Below, piece by piece: positions 28,120-37,605 of a stretch of DNA of 64,000 nucleotides. Source of the DNA: JALZAH01 sp051000755 (GTDB lineage Bacteria > Actinomycetota > Acidimicrobiia > Acidimicrobiales > Palsa-688); NCBI GenBank assembly GCA_051000755.1, contig JBPCNZ010000108.1, positions 1-64,000 on the forward strand. The letters are read 5' to 3'. Positions within the stretch are counted from its first letter, which is position 1. Each line of letters starts with the position of its first letter. Made by a program: the position numbers and the translations under genes. The notes beneath the pieces are model-generated. The model was not told the DNA's origin, ran no database searches, and saw only the letters and a list, made by a program, of their open reading frames with translations.

Positions 28120-29991
28120 TCAGCTCGGCAGACCAGCGTCGTCCTGTGGGAAACCTCGGCTGCGGGAGAGGGCGGCGGCGGCGTTGACCAACCCGACGTG
28201 GCTGAACGCCTGGGGGAAGTTGCCTGTCAGCTCACCCGTTCGGGTGTCGGTCTCTTCGCTGAGCAGACCCAGATCGTTGGCGCAGGCATTGGCTCGGTCG
28301 AAGAGCTCGGCGGCCTCATCCACGTCGCCCCGTGCGGCGAGGCATTCGACCAGCCAGTAGCTGCACAGCAGAAACGTGCCTTCACTCCCGGCCAGAGCGT
28401 CATCGTTGGTGTAGCGGTAGATGAGCCCGTTCGGTGCCTCCAGACCCGTGGCCACGGCGTCGATGGTGGCGCTCATCCGGGGGTCGTCGGCGGGAAGGAA
28501 CCCGGTGATGGCCAACATCAGAACGGCGGCGTCGAGCTGGTCGCTGTTGAAGCTCTGGGTGAACGAGCCGATCTGCTCGTTCCATCCCCGCTGTTCGATG
28601 GCGTGGCGGATCCGGGATCGGCTGGCTTCCCAGTCTGGGACTCGATGGGTTGCCTGGAGCCAGTCGGCGAGTTGGATGGCCCGGTCCACGGCGACCCAGC
28701 ACATGAGCTTGGAGTACAGGTGGTGGCGGGACTTCCCGCGCATCTCCCAGATGCCAGCGTCTGGGTCCTGCCAAGCGACGACCGCCCGTTCCGCCACATC
28801 GGTCAGGAACCGGCAGGTGGTCGGCGACGGAGCGTCAAGCTTGGAGCGGTAGACGAGGACCGCGTCAAGGAGCTCACCGTAGATGTCGGTCTGGGTTTGG
28901 TCCCACGCCCCGTTGCCGACCCGCACCGGCCGACTGTCCCGCCATCCGGAGAGGTGGGGGAGCTCGCGTTCTGAGAGATCGTGTTCGCCGCCGACGCCGT
29001 ACATGATCTGCAGCTTGTCCGCCTGGTGCAGGGAGGTTCCGACTGTCTCGATGATCCAGGAGAGAAACCGGCCGGCTTCTTCTGGGCACGCTGCTATCCA
29101 CAACGCCTTGAGGGTGAAGCTGGCATCACGGATCCAGGAGTAGCGATAGTCCCAGTTCCGGGACCCACCCACCTCTTCGGGAAGGGAGGTGGTTGGCGCG
29201 GCCACGACGGCGCCGGTCGGCTGGTAGGTCAGCCCTTGGAGGATCCGCCCGCTGTGGCGAACTTGGGCTTGGGCCGGGCCGTCATAGCGCTGATGGAGCT
29301 CGGCCCACGACTGCCAGGCCCTGACCGTGTCCGCCAGGCGATGACGAATCTTGCGGTCCGACCAGTGTTCGGGCTCAGGGGACCATCGCCGACTGTGATG
29401 CAGGGCGAAGGCGACCTGGTTGCCGATCTCGAGGGGGAGCATCCAAGAGGCGGTCCCTTCCTCGATCTCGTCAGGGGAGGGGCCGTCCAACCACAACACA
29501 TCCGCCCCGCCACGTGATACCAGAACCCGCTCGGAGTACTCCATCCTGGGACGCACGATGCCGTATTCGGGGCGGGGCCGGAACTCTACGATCATGTCGA
29601 TGAGGCCTTCCGTGACCTCCACGATCCGGGCCATGGCGTGGGGGACCGTCCGACCGATGTCGTGGCCACGCTCGGAGTGATCGAAGATCAGCGCATCGGA
29701 GAGGGTCGCCGTACCCTGGGCGGTCACGAAGGTGGTCTCCAGGACCAACGAGTCCTCCACATAGCGCCGCCTGGACCGGAACGGCGCCTCGGGTCGTATT
29801 GACCAGTGACCTGCGTCGATATCGAGCAGCCGCCCAAACACCGCGGGCGAATCGAACCGGGGGAAGCACAACCAGTCAACGGAGCCGGCGATGCTTATCA
29901 GCGCCGCTGACTGACAGTCGGACAACAACCCATAATCGCCGATCGGCCGCCATGTCGCGCCCGCGGGGTCGTCTATGAACGGGTCAATCAC
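28120..29991 (-). CDS. Glycoside hydrolase family 15 protein (trehalase/glucoamylase-like)
   Basis: About 623 residues. N-terminal WRPIGDYGLLSDCQSAALIS, VDWLCFPRFDSPAVFG and the (alpha/alpha)6 catalytic region with SLPEEVGGSRNWDYRYSWIRDASFT (the RNWDYR-WIRD motif) match GH15 proteins that include actinobacterial trehalases. Acid/base Glu candidates lie in the QTDIYGELLDAV and RYTNDDALAGSEGTF segments. No signal peptide; cytoplasmic. The frame is open to 30204, but that extension overlaps the next gene, so I start at GTG 29991 (TTG 29997 possible). Converges with mtr. Confidence 0.88.
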   Translation of the reverse strand: MIDPFIDDPAGATWRPIGDYGLLSDCQSAALISIAGSVDWLCFPRFDSPAVFGRLLDIDAGHWSIRPEAPFRSRRRYVEDSLVLETTFVTAQGTATLSDALIFDHSERGHDIGRTVPHAMARIVEVTEGLIDMIVEFRPRPEYGIVRPRMEYSERVLVSRGGADVLWLDGPSPDEIEEGTASWMLPLEIGNQVAFALHHSRRWSPEPEHWSDRKIRHRLADTVRAWQSWAELHQRYDGPAQAQVRHSGRILQGLTYQPTGAVVAAPTTSLPEEVGGSRNWDYRYSWIRDASFTLKALWIAACPEEAGRFLSWIIETVGTSLHQADKLQIMYGVGGEHDLSERELPHLSGWRDSRPVRVGNGAWDQTQTDIYGELLDAVLVYRSKLDAPSPTTCRFLTDVAERAVVAWQDPDAGIWEMRGKSRHHLYSKLMCWVAVDRAIQLADWLQATHRVPDWEASRSRIRHAIEQRGWNEQIGSFTQSFNSDQLDAAVLMLAITGFLPADDPRMSATIDAVATGLEAPNGLIYRYTNDDALAGSEGTFLLCSYWLVECLAARGDVDEAAELFDRANACANDLGLLSEETDTRTGELTGNFPQAFSHVGLVNAAAALSRSRGFPQDDAGLPS

Positions 29992-30010
29992 CGCCAAGGT
30001 CGGGTACGGG

Positions 30011-30568
30011 TCATGTCGTTGCGTCGGCCGCGGTCTCTGCCAACGGTGACGGCCGGACAAGCGGCTGCAGGGTCTCCCAGGCCGCCCAGATGACCAGGGA
30101 GATGGCCCAGGCCGGCCATCGCCCGAGTGACGGGACGCCGAACTCGACGAAGAAGAAGACGGCCGCGGCGACGACGGCGACGATGGCGGAATGGGTCCAT
30201 GCACCCCGCTCGGCTCTCGGCGCGATGTAGCTCGTGAGCAGCACTCCGAACCCCACCCCGATCATGTAGGCCGGGGTGGTGCGAGTCGCGGGGATGATGT
30301 CGAAGTGAACCAGGGCGACGGCGACGCCCCAACCGGCGATGCCCAGCCCTGCGGGCACCAGGTGGCGGTGGGCGCCCACGATGCCGGCAATGGCGGCGAT
30401 GACGCCGACGGCCAGCGGCGTGAGGTAGAACGTGACCCCGCCAGGGCCCTCCGCCACGGCGTAGATCCCGGCACCGACGAGCAGGATCGCCGGTGATGTC
30501 AGCCACGTCGTTGCTGATCGGGGGCGGGTCACAGCGTTGGGCGCCGAGATTGGTGCGCCATCACCCAT
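30011..30568 (-). CDS. Multi-pass membrane protein of unknown function
   Basis: A 185-residue protein with about five hydrophobic helices separated by short loops (AILLVGAGIYAV, LAVGVIAAIAGIVG, GLGIAGWGVAVALV, MIGVGFGVLLTSYI, AIVAVVAAAVFFFVEFG, WAISLVIWAAWETL). No recognised motif. It lies 20 bases upstream of the GH15 start on the same strand, so may be in the same transcript. Confidence 0.65.
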   Translation of the reverse strand: MGDGAPISAPNAVTRPRSATTWLTSPAILLVGAGIYAVAEGPGGVTFYLTPLAVGVIAAIAGIVGAHRHLVPAGLGIAGWGVAVALVHFDIIPATRTTPAYMIGVGFGVLLTSYIAPRAERGAWTHSAIVAVVAAAVFFFVEFGVPSLGRWPAWAISLVIWAAWETLQPLVRPSPLAETAADATT

Positions 30569-30592
30569 GCCGGTGGGTCAGATCCGACGCGG

Positions 30593-31159
30593 TCATTCAC
30601 GGTTGAGGTCGGGCCGGGCCTTGGCGCCGGCACCGGCCTCGGAGCGGCCCGTGCCGGAACGGCCCCCACGGCCGGCCCGCCCGAGGCGGAGGGCGTAGAG
30701 GACGGCGGAGACGACGAAGAGGGCGGCGGTGATGAGCAGCCATCGGGCCAGGTAGGGGTCGGGGTTGAGGCCGGTGGCGCTGTGGTAGTCCTTGACGTCG
30801 AGCTTGAACACCAAAGGGAAGCTCATCAGCAGGAGGATTCCTGAGACGAGGACGGGTATCCGGAGGTAGTTGATCCACGGGACGCGTGGGAGGCGTTCGG
30901 GGTGGCGGCGGGCCCGGAACCCGAGGGAGCGGTCGGCGAGGGAGTACAGGGGGAACAGCACCAGGTCGTGGGCCACCAGCGTGGCCGCGAACCAGATGGC
31001 GATGCCGATGGGGTCGTTGACCGTCGTCACTCGGTCCACGACATAGCCGGCGAAGGCGAACGAGGCGAGAAGGGCCAGGAGGTGCAGCGGCCCGGCGCCG
31101 TAGTGCCGGATCATGAATCCCAGCGGGCCCTTTTTCGAGGATGTCTCGGGAGTGGTCAT
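30593..31159 (-). CDS. Membrane protein downstream of the sulfite-oxidase-fold enzyme
   Basis: A 188-residue protein starting MTTPETSSKKGPLGFMIRHYG. Four TM segments (about residues 25-45, 52-75, 100-122, 140-160) and a basic Gly/Arg-rich tail. GAGPLHLLALLASFAFAGY...IGIAIWFAATLVAHDLVLFPLYSLAD resembles small actinobacterial proteins of unknown function. The ATG is one base after the stop of the molybdopterin enzyme, so the two are coupled and may work together. Frame extension to 31393 is antisense-like to that enzyme and rejected. Confidence 0.75.
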   Translation of the reverse strand: MTTPETSSKKGPLGFMIRHYGAGPLHLLALLASFAFAGYVVDRVTTVNDPIGIAIWFAATLVAHDLVLFPLYSLADRSLGFRARRHPERLPRVPWINYLRIPVLVSGILLLMSFPLVFKLDVKDYHSATGLNPDPYLARWLLITAALFVVSAVLYALRLGRAGRGGRSGTGRSEAGAGAKARPDLNRE

Positions 31160-31160
31160 C

Positions 31161-32513
31161 TCAGGCCTTGGCGAACGTGAGCTTGTTGACCCACTTCGTG
31201 TTGTGGACCCCGGGGGCGGCGGGGATGATGTTGCGGGCCGGGAATCCGTGGTCGAGGGACAGGTCGACGCCGTTGACCTTAAGAGCCAGCAGCGAACGAG
31301 AGTCGAGAACCTGGGCCGCGTTGAGCTGGGTGGTGCCGAACCCCCCGGGTCCCTGGAGGGAGTCGACCCGGACCCCGGCCGGGTGCTCGACACCGGCCAT
31401 GCGGGCCAGGGCAGCGAGGGGGATGCCCGTCCAGGTCTGCTCGGTGGCCCACCCCTCGACGCACGCGATCGCCAGGCGCTGGGTTGACTGGGGCAGCTTC
31501 ATGAGGTCCTGTCGGGACAACAACACACGCTTGGATCCGACGATCTCCAGGGTCCAGCTGGCCGCCTTGGCCTCGGTGACCCCGACGGAGGCTGCGGGCT
31601 TGTTGATCTGAAACTCGGTGGGCCCGCTACCATAGGACCGCCCCCGGGGGGCGAGCAGGGCCACCGAGCGGGTCCAACCGCCGATGTTCTCCCCCGCAGT
31701 GAAGACGATGGCGGCCACCGACGTGCCGGCCACCAAGCCCAGCAGGCCCCGCCGGGACAGTGTCGGGGCGGCGGGACTGGCGGCCACCAGGCCGAATTCG
31801 TCGGCCGGCTCGGAACGGGTCTGAGCCAGGGGGCAACGCAGCTCGTCACGAAGGCGCCGGGACCGCAGGGAACGGACCATCGTGGGAAACTTCAGCCCGA
31901 CGTGGATGGTGAAGCCGGCCATGAACGCCCACGCCCCGTAGAAGTGGGCGTCGTAGAACGAGAACTTCCAGAAGTAGAAGTAGTCGACGTCGAAGATGCC
32001 GGTGAAGAGCTCGAAGATGACGCCGCCGACCAGCAGGGCCACGCTGAGCCGCTCGAGGAGCATCGCCATCGAGCGGACCGGCGGCCAGGAGAAGAACTTG
32101 GGCATCACCGACCACAGCTTGGCCAGCACGATCGGGGTCAGGGCGAAGCCCAGGAGCACGTGGATGCCCTGGCTGACCCGATAGATCCAGCTGGGACTGG
32201 TGATCCAGTTGAACAGGTAGAAACCCAGCACACCGTGGGTGGGGGTGGGGTCGTTGCCTGGCAGGCGCGGGTTGTAGGCGGCATAGGACACCAGTCCGGT
32301 GACGAACATGATCGGGATCCCGACCAGCAGCAGCGACCCGAACACCGACGTCAGCCACGGCCCCCGCAGCGGACTCCGCCAGGTGCTGGGACGGAACGGG
32401 CCGCGCGGGGGCCGGCGGAACGGGGCATACAGGCGCTCCCAGACCTCCTCCCGTGCCTCCCTCGACCGCGCGCCGCCCTTGTCCGTCCGGGTCTTCTGCT
32501 GCTGCTCGGTCAC
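31161..32513 (-). CDS. Cytochrome b-type membrane domain fused to sulfite-oxidase-fold molybdopterin oxidoreductase
   Basis: A 450-residue fusion. Residues 1-50 are basic and soluble. Residues 55-215 hold four TM helices with His candidates for heme (H118, H190, H204). A TM anchor follows (258-275), then a molybdopterin-binding SUOX domain (300-450) with the Mo-ligand Cys351 in IACVEGWATEQTW and the DHGFPARNIIPAAPGVHNTKWV-type motif split across 421-441. Its GTG overlaps the msrB stop. MsrP is a SUOX-fold enzyme that uses the membrane heme protein MsrQ to repair methionine sulfoxide; a similar electron path here is inferred. Other SUOX-like substrates remain possible. Confidence 0.85.
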   Translation of the reverse strand: MTEQQQKTRTDKGGARSREAREEVWERLYAPFRRPPRGPFRPSTWRSPLRGPWLTSVFGSLLLVGIPIMFVTGLVSYAAYNPRLPGNDPTPTHGVLGFYLFNWITSPSWIYRVSQGIHVLLGFALTPIVLAKLWSVMPKFFSWPPVRSMAMLLERLSVALLVGGVIFELFTGIFDVDYFYFWKFSFYDAHFYGAWAFMAGFTIHVGLKFPTMVRSLRSRRLRDELRCPLAQTRSEPADEFGLVAASPAAPTLSRRGLLGLVAGTSVAAIVFTAGENIGGWTRSVALLAPRGRSYGSGPTEFQINKPAASVGVTEAKAASWTLEIVGSKRVLLSRQDLMKLPQSTQRLAIACVEGWATEQTWTGIPLAALARMAGVEHPAGVRVDSLQGPGGFGTTQLNAAQVLDSRSLLALKVNGVDLSLDHGFPARNIIPAAPGVHNTKWVNKLTFAKA

Positions 32514-32965
32514 AGCTCGTCGGTCTCGGTGCTGGTGAGGGCGGCCGAGTTGATGCAGTAGCGCATGCCGGTGGGCCGGGGGCCGTCGTTGAAGCGGTGC
32601 CCAAGGTGGCCGCCACAACGCCGGCAGAGGGCCTCGGTCCGAGGCAGACCCAGGCTGAAGTCCCGGCTGACCTCGACGGCGCCTTCGACGGCGTCGGCGA
32701 ACGACGGCCAACCGGTCCCCGAGTCGAATTGATCCTCCGACCGGAACAGCTCCGCGCCACACCCGGCGCACGAGAAGGTCATCTCCTGGTCCGAGGGGTG
32801 GATGTTGGCTCCGCTGAAGGGGCGCTCGGTGCCCTTTGCCCGCAGCACCCGGTACTGGGCGGCGCTGAGCTGCTCCCGCCACTCCTCCTCGGACCTCGAG
32901 ATCTCCCGCGGCGGCTGATGCCCGTCCCGCAGCCGGCGCCGTATCGTCGCCGCCAATCCAGTCAT
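32510..32965 (-). CDS. msrB: Peptide-methionine (R)-S-oxide reductase
   Basis: Reduces methionine-R-sulfoxide in proteins. Features of MsrB: QYRVLRAKGTERPFSG, zinc-binding CAGC and CRRCGGHLGH, FDSGTGWPSF, and catalytic Cys in RYCINSAAL. 151 residues is standard for a single-domain cytoplasmic MsrB. Start ATG 32965. Its stop overlaps the GTG of the cytochrome b/SUOX fusion (GTGA), suggesting a joint role in protein repair. Confidence 0.96.
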   Translation of the reverse strand: MTGLAATIRRRLRDGHQPPREISRSEEEWREQLSAAQYRVLRAKGTERPFSGANIHPSDQEMTFSCAGCGAELFRSEDQFDSGTGWPSFADAVEGAVEVSRDFSLGLPRTEALCRRCGGHLGHRFNDGPRPTGMRYCINSAALTSTETDEL

Positions 32966-33126
32966 CCCATGAGCCCTCTCTGTACGTTCGTCGGTGCCGG
33001 ACGGGGCCGGGTCCGGCCGACCGATGCCTGTCTAGCCCCAAGTCGTCGGCAGGACAAGCACCGGCGTCGAAGGTTGGGGAGATTGTAAGGGGCTATCTCG
33101 TCCTTGACGTTGGCGCCAGGTTCTGG

Positions 33127-33828
33127 TCAGAGGCTGGAGTGGCCGGCCACCGCCTTCTCGAGCTCGGTCTTGACAGCGGTCGGCCAGCATCCGGTCCAGC
33201 TGTTCGGGGTCGTCGCGGTTGAGGGCGATCCGGGGCCGGCATTGGAGCTCTCCATCATCGGAGTGCTGGTCGCTCCGGGGAAGATGTTGAGCACGTGGAC
33301 GCCTTCACCGAACAACTCGCGGCGGAGGGCGTCACCGAAGTTGGCGACGCCGGCCTTCACCGCTGCATAGGTCGTATAGAACGGCAAGCCGACCAGGGCG
33401 ATGGCCGACGCAATGTTCACCACCAGCCCGTCGCCGCTGGCTCGCAGGGCCGGGAGCGCTGCCCGCGTGAGCAAAATGGGAGCAGTGAGATTCAAGGCGA
33501 TCTGGGCAATGACCTCGGACTCTTGGACGGTGTCCAACCGCCCGGCTCGCACGTTGCCAGCATTGTTGACCACCACGTCGATCCCGCCGAAGCGTTCCTG
33601 CGCAGCGGCGACGACCGCGCCCGGCGCGCCCGGCGCGGTGAGATCGGCGCCTACGACGAGGGTCTGGCCCCCCTGGGCGCGCACGAGCGCTGCGACTTCG
33701 TCCATGGGATCGACGCGGCGCCCGACCAGAGTCAGCCGAGGCTGCCGGTCGGCAAGGAGAAGGGCCAGGCTGCGTCCGATGCCGCTGCCGCCTCCTGTGA
33801 GCAGGATGGAACGACCGTGCGGGTCCAA
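33127..33828 (-). CDS. Short-chain dehydrogenase (DltE-like), C-terminus probably frameshifted
   Basis: A 234-residue SDR. LLTGGGSGIGRSLALLLA (NAD(P) motif), VVNNAGNVRAG, VNIASAIALVG and YAAVKAGV (active-site YxxxK) are intact. The TTG start at 33828 has AAGGAG 6 bases upstream; frame to 33954 overlaps the next gene. After STPMMESSNAGP the reading becomes low-complexity (SPSTATTPNSW) with poor GC3, while the alternative frame reads RIALNRDDPEQLDRMLAD, then the original frame resumes with AVKTELEKAVAGHSSL. So two compensating indels are likely, near 33235 and 33185. Substrate unknown. Confidence 0.75.
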   Translation of the reverse strand: MDPHGRSILLTGGGSGIGRSLALLLADRQPRLTLVGRRVDPMDEVAALVRAQGGQTLVVGADLTAPGAPGAVVAAAQERFGGIDVVVNNAGNVRAGRLDTVQESEVIAQIALNLTAPILLTRAALPALRASGDGLVVNIASAIALVGLPFYTTYAAVKAGVANFGDALRRELFGEGVHVLNIFPGATSTPMMESSNAGPGSPSTATTPNSWTGCWPTAVKTELEKAVAGHSSL

Positions 33829-33853
33829 TGACAGCTCCTTCGGGGTCGCCGGA

Positions 33854-34329
33854 TCAACGATGCTGTTGGAGGTGGCGGACCAGGCCGACCACGTCGTCGG
33901 GCACCAGCCGGCCGATGGCACCCGACGAGTAGACGGCGGTGACGACAGAACCATCAGGCGCCAACACGAACCCGGCCGACTGGAGGTGGTGCGGTTCGGG
34001 GTTCACGTAAGCCCCGACGGACTCGGCCACCTTGTCGGCGTCGGCGCTGTGGGCCACCGGGAAGCCCAGGGCCAGCTTGTCGACCAGGGCGGCCGAGGTG
34101 TCCTCGTCGTCCACGGAGAAGGCGACGACCTTGATCCCGGCGGCGTCGAGGCTCTCCTTGGCGCGCGAGAAGGCCGACAGCTGGGCATTGCAGTAGGGGC
34201 ACCACGCGCCGCGGTAGATGAGACAACGCCGAAGTCGCCGCCCACGTCGTCGGGTAGGGACAGCGTCCCGCCTCCGACGAGCGCCAGATGGAGTGGTGGG
34301 AAGGGCTGACCGTTCTCGAGTCGGGGCAC
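33854..34329 (-). pseudogene. Peroxiredoxin-like (AhpC/TSA) gene with one frameshift
   Basis: Read across a single missing base near 34224, the protein has about 158 residues. The N-terminal part (PRLENGQPFPPLHLALVGGG, GTG start 34329, preceded by GAGGAG) runs to VGGDFGVV in one frame. It then continues in the next frame as LIYRGAWCPYCNAQLSAFSRA, with the WCPYC redox motif and a thioredoxin-like body (LDAAGIKVVAFSVDDED, VGAYVNPEPHHLQSAGFVLAPDGSVV). This is the AhpC/TSA redoxin family. It may be functional if the indel is an error. It lies between an SDR and the divergent dehalogenase. Confidence 0.75.
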
Positions 34330-34347
34330 GGGTCTCCTCGGGATAGA

Positions 34348-34402
34348 AGTGGACTAACTGGTCCACTAACTACACCAGTCGAGGAGTGGACTGTCAAGTT
34401 CA
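34348..34402. promoter_or_regulatory. Operator cluster between redoxin and haloalkane dehalogenase genes
   Basis: Contains an inverted repeat AGTGGAC (34348-34354) / GTCCACT (34361-34367) with a TAACTG spacer, a further AGTGGAC at 34385-34391, and TGGACTGTCAAGTTCA (34387-34402), which matches 15 of 16 bases of the palindrome at the TetR locus at 21825-21840. Located between divergent transcripts. It suggests control by that TetR or a close relative. Confidence 0.6.
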
Positions 34403-34459
34403 GAACGGGTGTTGGCCTGATAAGACGGTCGGGGACGACGACGACGGAGGTACCAAGCG

Positions 34460-35317
34460 ATGGACAAGCGCATCATCGAGGTCTTGGGTCGGCAGATGGC
34501 AACGGTCGAGCGAGGCTCGGGCCCGCCAATCGTTCTGCTGCACGGCAACCCGACGTCGTCGTACCTTTGGCGGTCGGTCATCCCCCACCTGGAGAGACTC
34601 GGGAGGTGCCTGGCGCCGGACCTGATCGGAATGGGGGACTCCGACAAGCTGCCCGACTCCGGGCCGGACTCCTATCGCTTCGTGGAGCATCGCCGCTACC
34701 TCGATGCATGGTTCGACGCCGTGGGGGCCACCGAAGAGGTGACCTTGATCCTCCACGACTGGGGCTCGGCCCTTGGCTTCGACTGGGCGGCGCGCCATCC
34801 CGGCGCCGTGCGCGCGATTGCCTATATGGAGGCCATCGTCTGCCCAATGACGTGGGAGGACTGGCCCGTTGCGGCCCGGGACATCTTCCGGGCCTTCCGG
34901 TCTCCCGCCGGCGAGGAGCTGGTGCTCGAGCGCAACCTGTTCGTGGAGGCCGTCCTTCCAGGCAGCATCCATCGGCGACTCCGCGACGATGAGATGATCG
35001 AATACCGCCGACCGTTTCGAAACGCAGGCGAGGATCGCCGGCCCACCCTGGCCTGGCCTCGCCAGGTTCCGTTGGAAGGGGAGCCGTCCGACGTTGTCGA
35101 GATCGTCGACAACTACGGAGCGTGGCTCGGCTCGGCGACGGAGGTGCGCAAGCTCTTCATCAACGCCGAACCGGGGGCGATCCTCACCGGCCGCCAGCGG
35201 GAGTGGTGTCGCTCCTGGCCGAACCAGGAGGAGGTGACCGTCCCCGGCATCCATTTCATCCAGGAGGACTCCGGTGACCAGATCGGCGCCGCCATCGCCT
35301 CGTGGCTCACCCGTTGA
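34460..35317 (+). CDS. dhaA: Haloalkane dehalogenase (DhaA/LinB-type alpha/beta hydrolase)
   Basis: Hydrolyses carbon-halogen bonds to alcohols. 285 residues with LHGNPTSSYLWR (halide-stabilising Asn30), nucleophile Asp100 in LILHDWGSALGFDWA with halide-binding Trp101, the acid Glu124 after AYME, and catalytic His265 in GIHFIQED. That is the HLD-II subfamily pattern. The ATG is preceded by GGAGG. Divergent from the redoxin gene with a palindromic operator between them. A detoxification or epoxide/haloalkane role is likely; some members have natural roles that are still unclear. Confidence 0.92.
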   Translation: MDKRIIEVLGRQMATVERGSGPPIVLLHGNPTSSYLWRSVIPHLERLGRCLAPDLIGMGDSDKLPDSGPDSYRFVEHRRYLDAWFDAVGATEEVTLILHDWGSALGFDWAARHPGAVRAIAYMEAIVCPMTWEDWPVAARDIFRAFRSPAGEELVLERNLFVEAVLPGSIHRRLRDDEMIEYRRPFRNAGEDRRPTLAWPRQVPLEGEPSDVVEIVDNYGAWLGSATEVRKLFINAEPGAILTGRQREWCRSWPNQEEVTVPGIHFIQEDSGDQIGAAIASWLTR

Positions 35318-35634
35318 GCGTTCAAGACCGTCCTCCCCGGTCGACGACCCGGCGGCCCTGGCCCGGTTGCTCAGAGTCAGGGATGAACGGTCGTCGTGAT
35401 GCCCGGCGTGGACGGGCTGCACGCGACCCGACAGATCGCGGGCTGTTCGTGTCGATGGCACCATCAAGACCCACGTGAGCCGCCTCCTCACCAAACTCGG
35501 CGTCTGGGACCGCGTCCAGCTCGTCCTCGCCTATGAGTACGGTTTTGTGACCCAGTCAAGATCGTGAGCGGGGCGTTGGATCCGTCCCGTTCAGCCTGCC
35601 CCTCCGCCCCGGCAGCCTCCGGGGAGTCGGGTGC
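35318..35634 (+). pseudogene. LuxR-type response regulator remnants in an otherwise gene-free gap
   Basis: The gap after dhaA holds pieces of a response regulator. A receiver fragment reads VMPGVDGLHATRQIAG (about 35396-35443), and in another frame a LuxR HTH fragment, VDGTIKTHVSRLLTKLG then DRVQLVLAYEYG, ends at a stop at 35565-35567. The region between them is deleted. This is a decayed NarL/FixJ-type regulator. No intact gene is visible from 35318 to 35634. Confidence 0.65.
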
Positions 35635-36368
35635 TCAGCCGCCGGGGGAGGCACCTCCGGCCGGGGCCCTGCCGGTGCCCGAACCCGACGGGCTGGTTGC
35701 CGGGCTGGAGACGATGGCGGTGGCGGTGACGCTGCCGTCGGGGTTCTTGGTGCCCTGGACCACGGCGGTGTTGCCGGTCCGCAGGCCACCGAGCGTGGAC
35801 GATGCCGTCTGCTCGACGGTGGCCGAGGGGCCGAGGGTCACCTTGATCAGGGAGCCGTCCGAGCCGGTCAGATACAGCGTCTGGCCCTGCACGGCCGTGA
35901 CGATCCCGCTGGCCGCGGCCGACCGGACCGAGGCGCCCCCGGCCCCGCCGGCGGCCGCGGCTCCGCCGGCGCTGCCCGTCCGGCCGAAGCCGCCGGCGCC
36001 GCGTGCCGAGGCGAATCGGCTGGCCAGCGAGGCCAACTGGGACGAGCTCGACGGGTTGTGGTGCTTCTCGGCCATGGCTCCACCCCAGAAGCCGGCCGCC
36101 AACACGACCAGAGCGGCCAGTACGGCCGTCGGCACCGCCAGGCGCATGCCTCGGCGCACCGGGCGGCTGGCCCACTCGTCGTCGGGGTCCTCAGGGTGGA
36201 TGTCGGCGCCTCGGTCGTCATCGACGACGCCATTGTGGACCTCGGCGGAGGGGATCTCTGCGGTCGGTTCACCGGAGCCGATGCCGGATCGAGGTGCGGC
36301 CGTCCGGTTGTCGCCGGCAGGCACCGGTTGGGTTGGCTCGGAGTCGGACATGGCTGTCTCCTCGGAGC

Positions 36369-36372
<4 letters not shown>
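35635..36372 (-). CDS. Membrane-anchored DUF5666-like protein of the export operon
   Basis: A 245-residue protein: acidic cytoplasmic N-terminus (residues 1-75), one TM helix near 80-100 (LAVPTAVLAALVVLAAGFWGG), then an Ala/Gly-rich linker and an extracellular beta domain (GIVTAVQGQTLYLTGSDG-type, TVEQTASSTLGGLRTGNTAVVQG) resembling DUF5666, ending in a Pro/Gly-rich tail. The ATG at 36372 overlaps the permease stop (ATGA); ATG 36351 is an alternative. It is the last gene of the MacAB-like operon. Function unknown. Confidence 0.8.
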
Positions 36373-37592
<1,220 letters not shown>

Positions 37593-37605
37593 GTAGGGAC
37601 GCTGT

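Noticed and set aside
28120..30204. Longer GH15 protein starting at 30204
   Set aside because: The extra 71 residues are Ser/Pro/Arg-rich and overlap the adjacent membrane-protein gene; family homology starts near WRPIGDYGLL.
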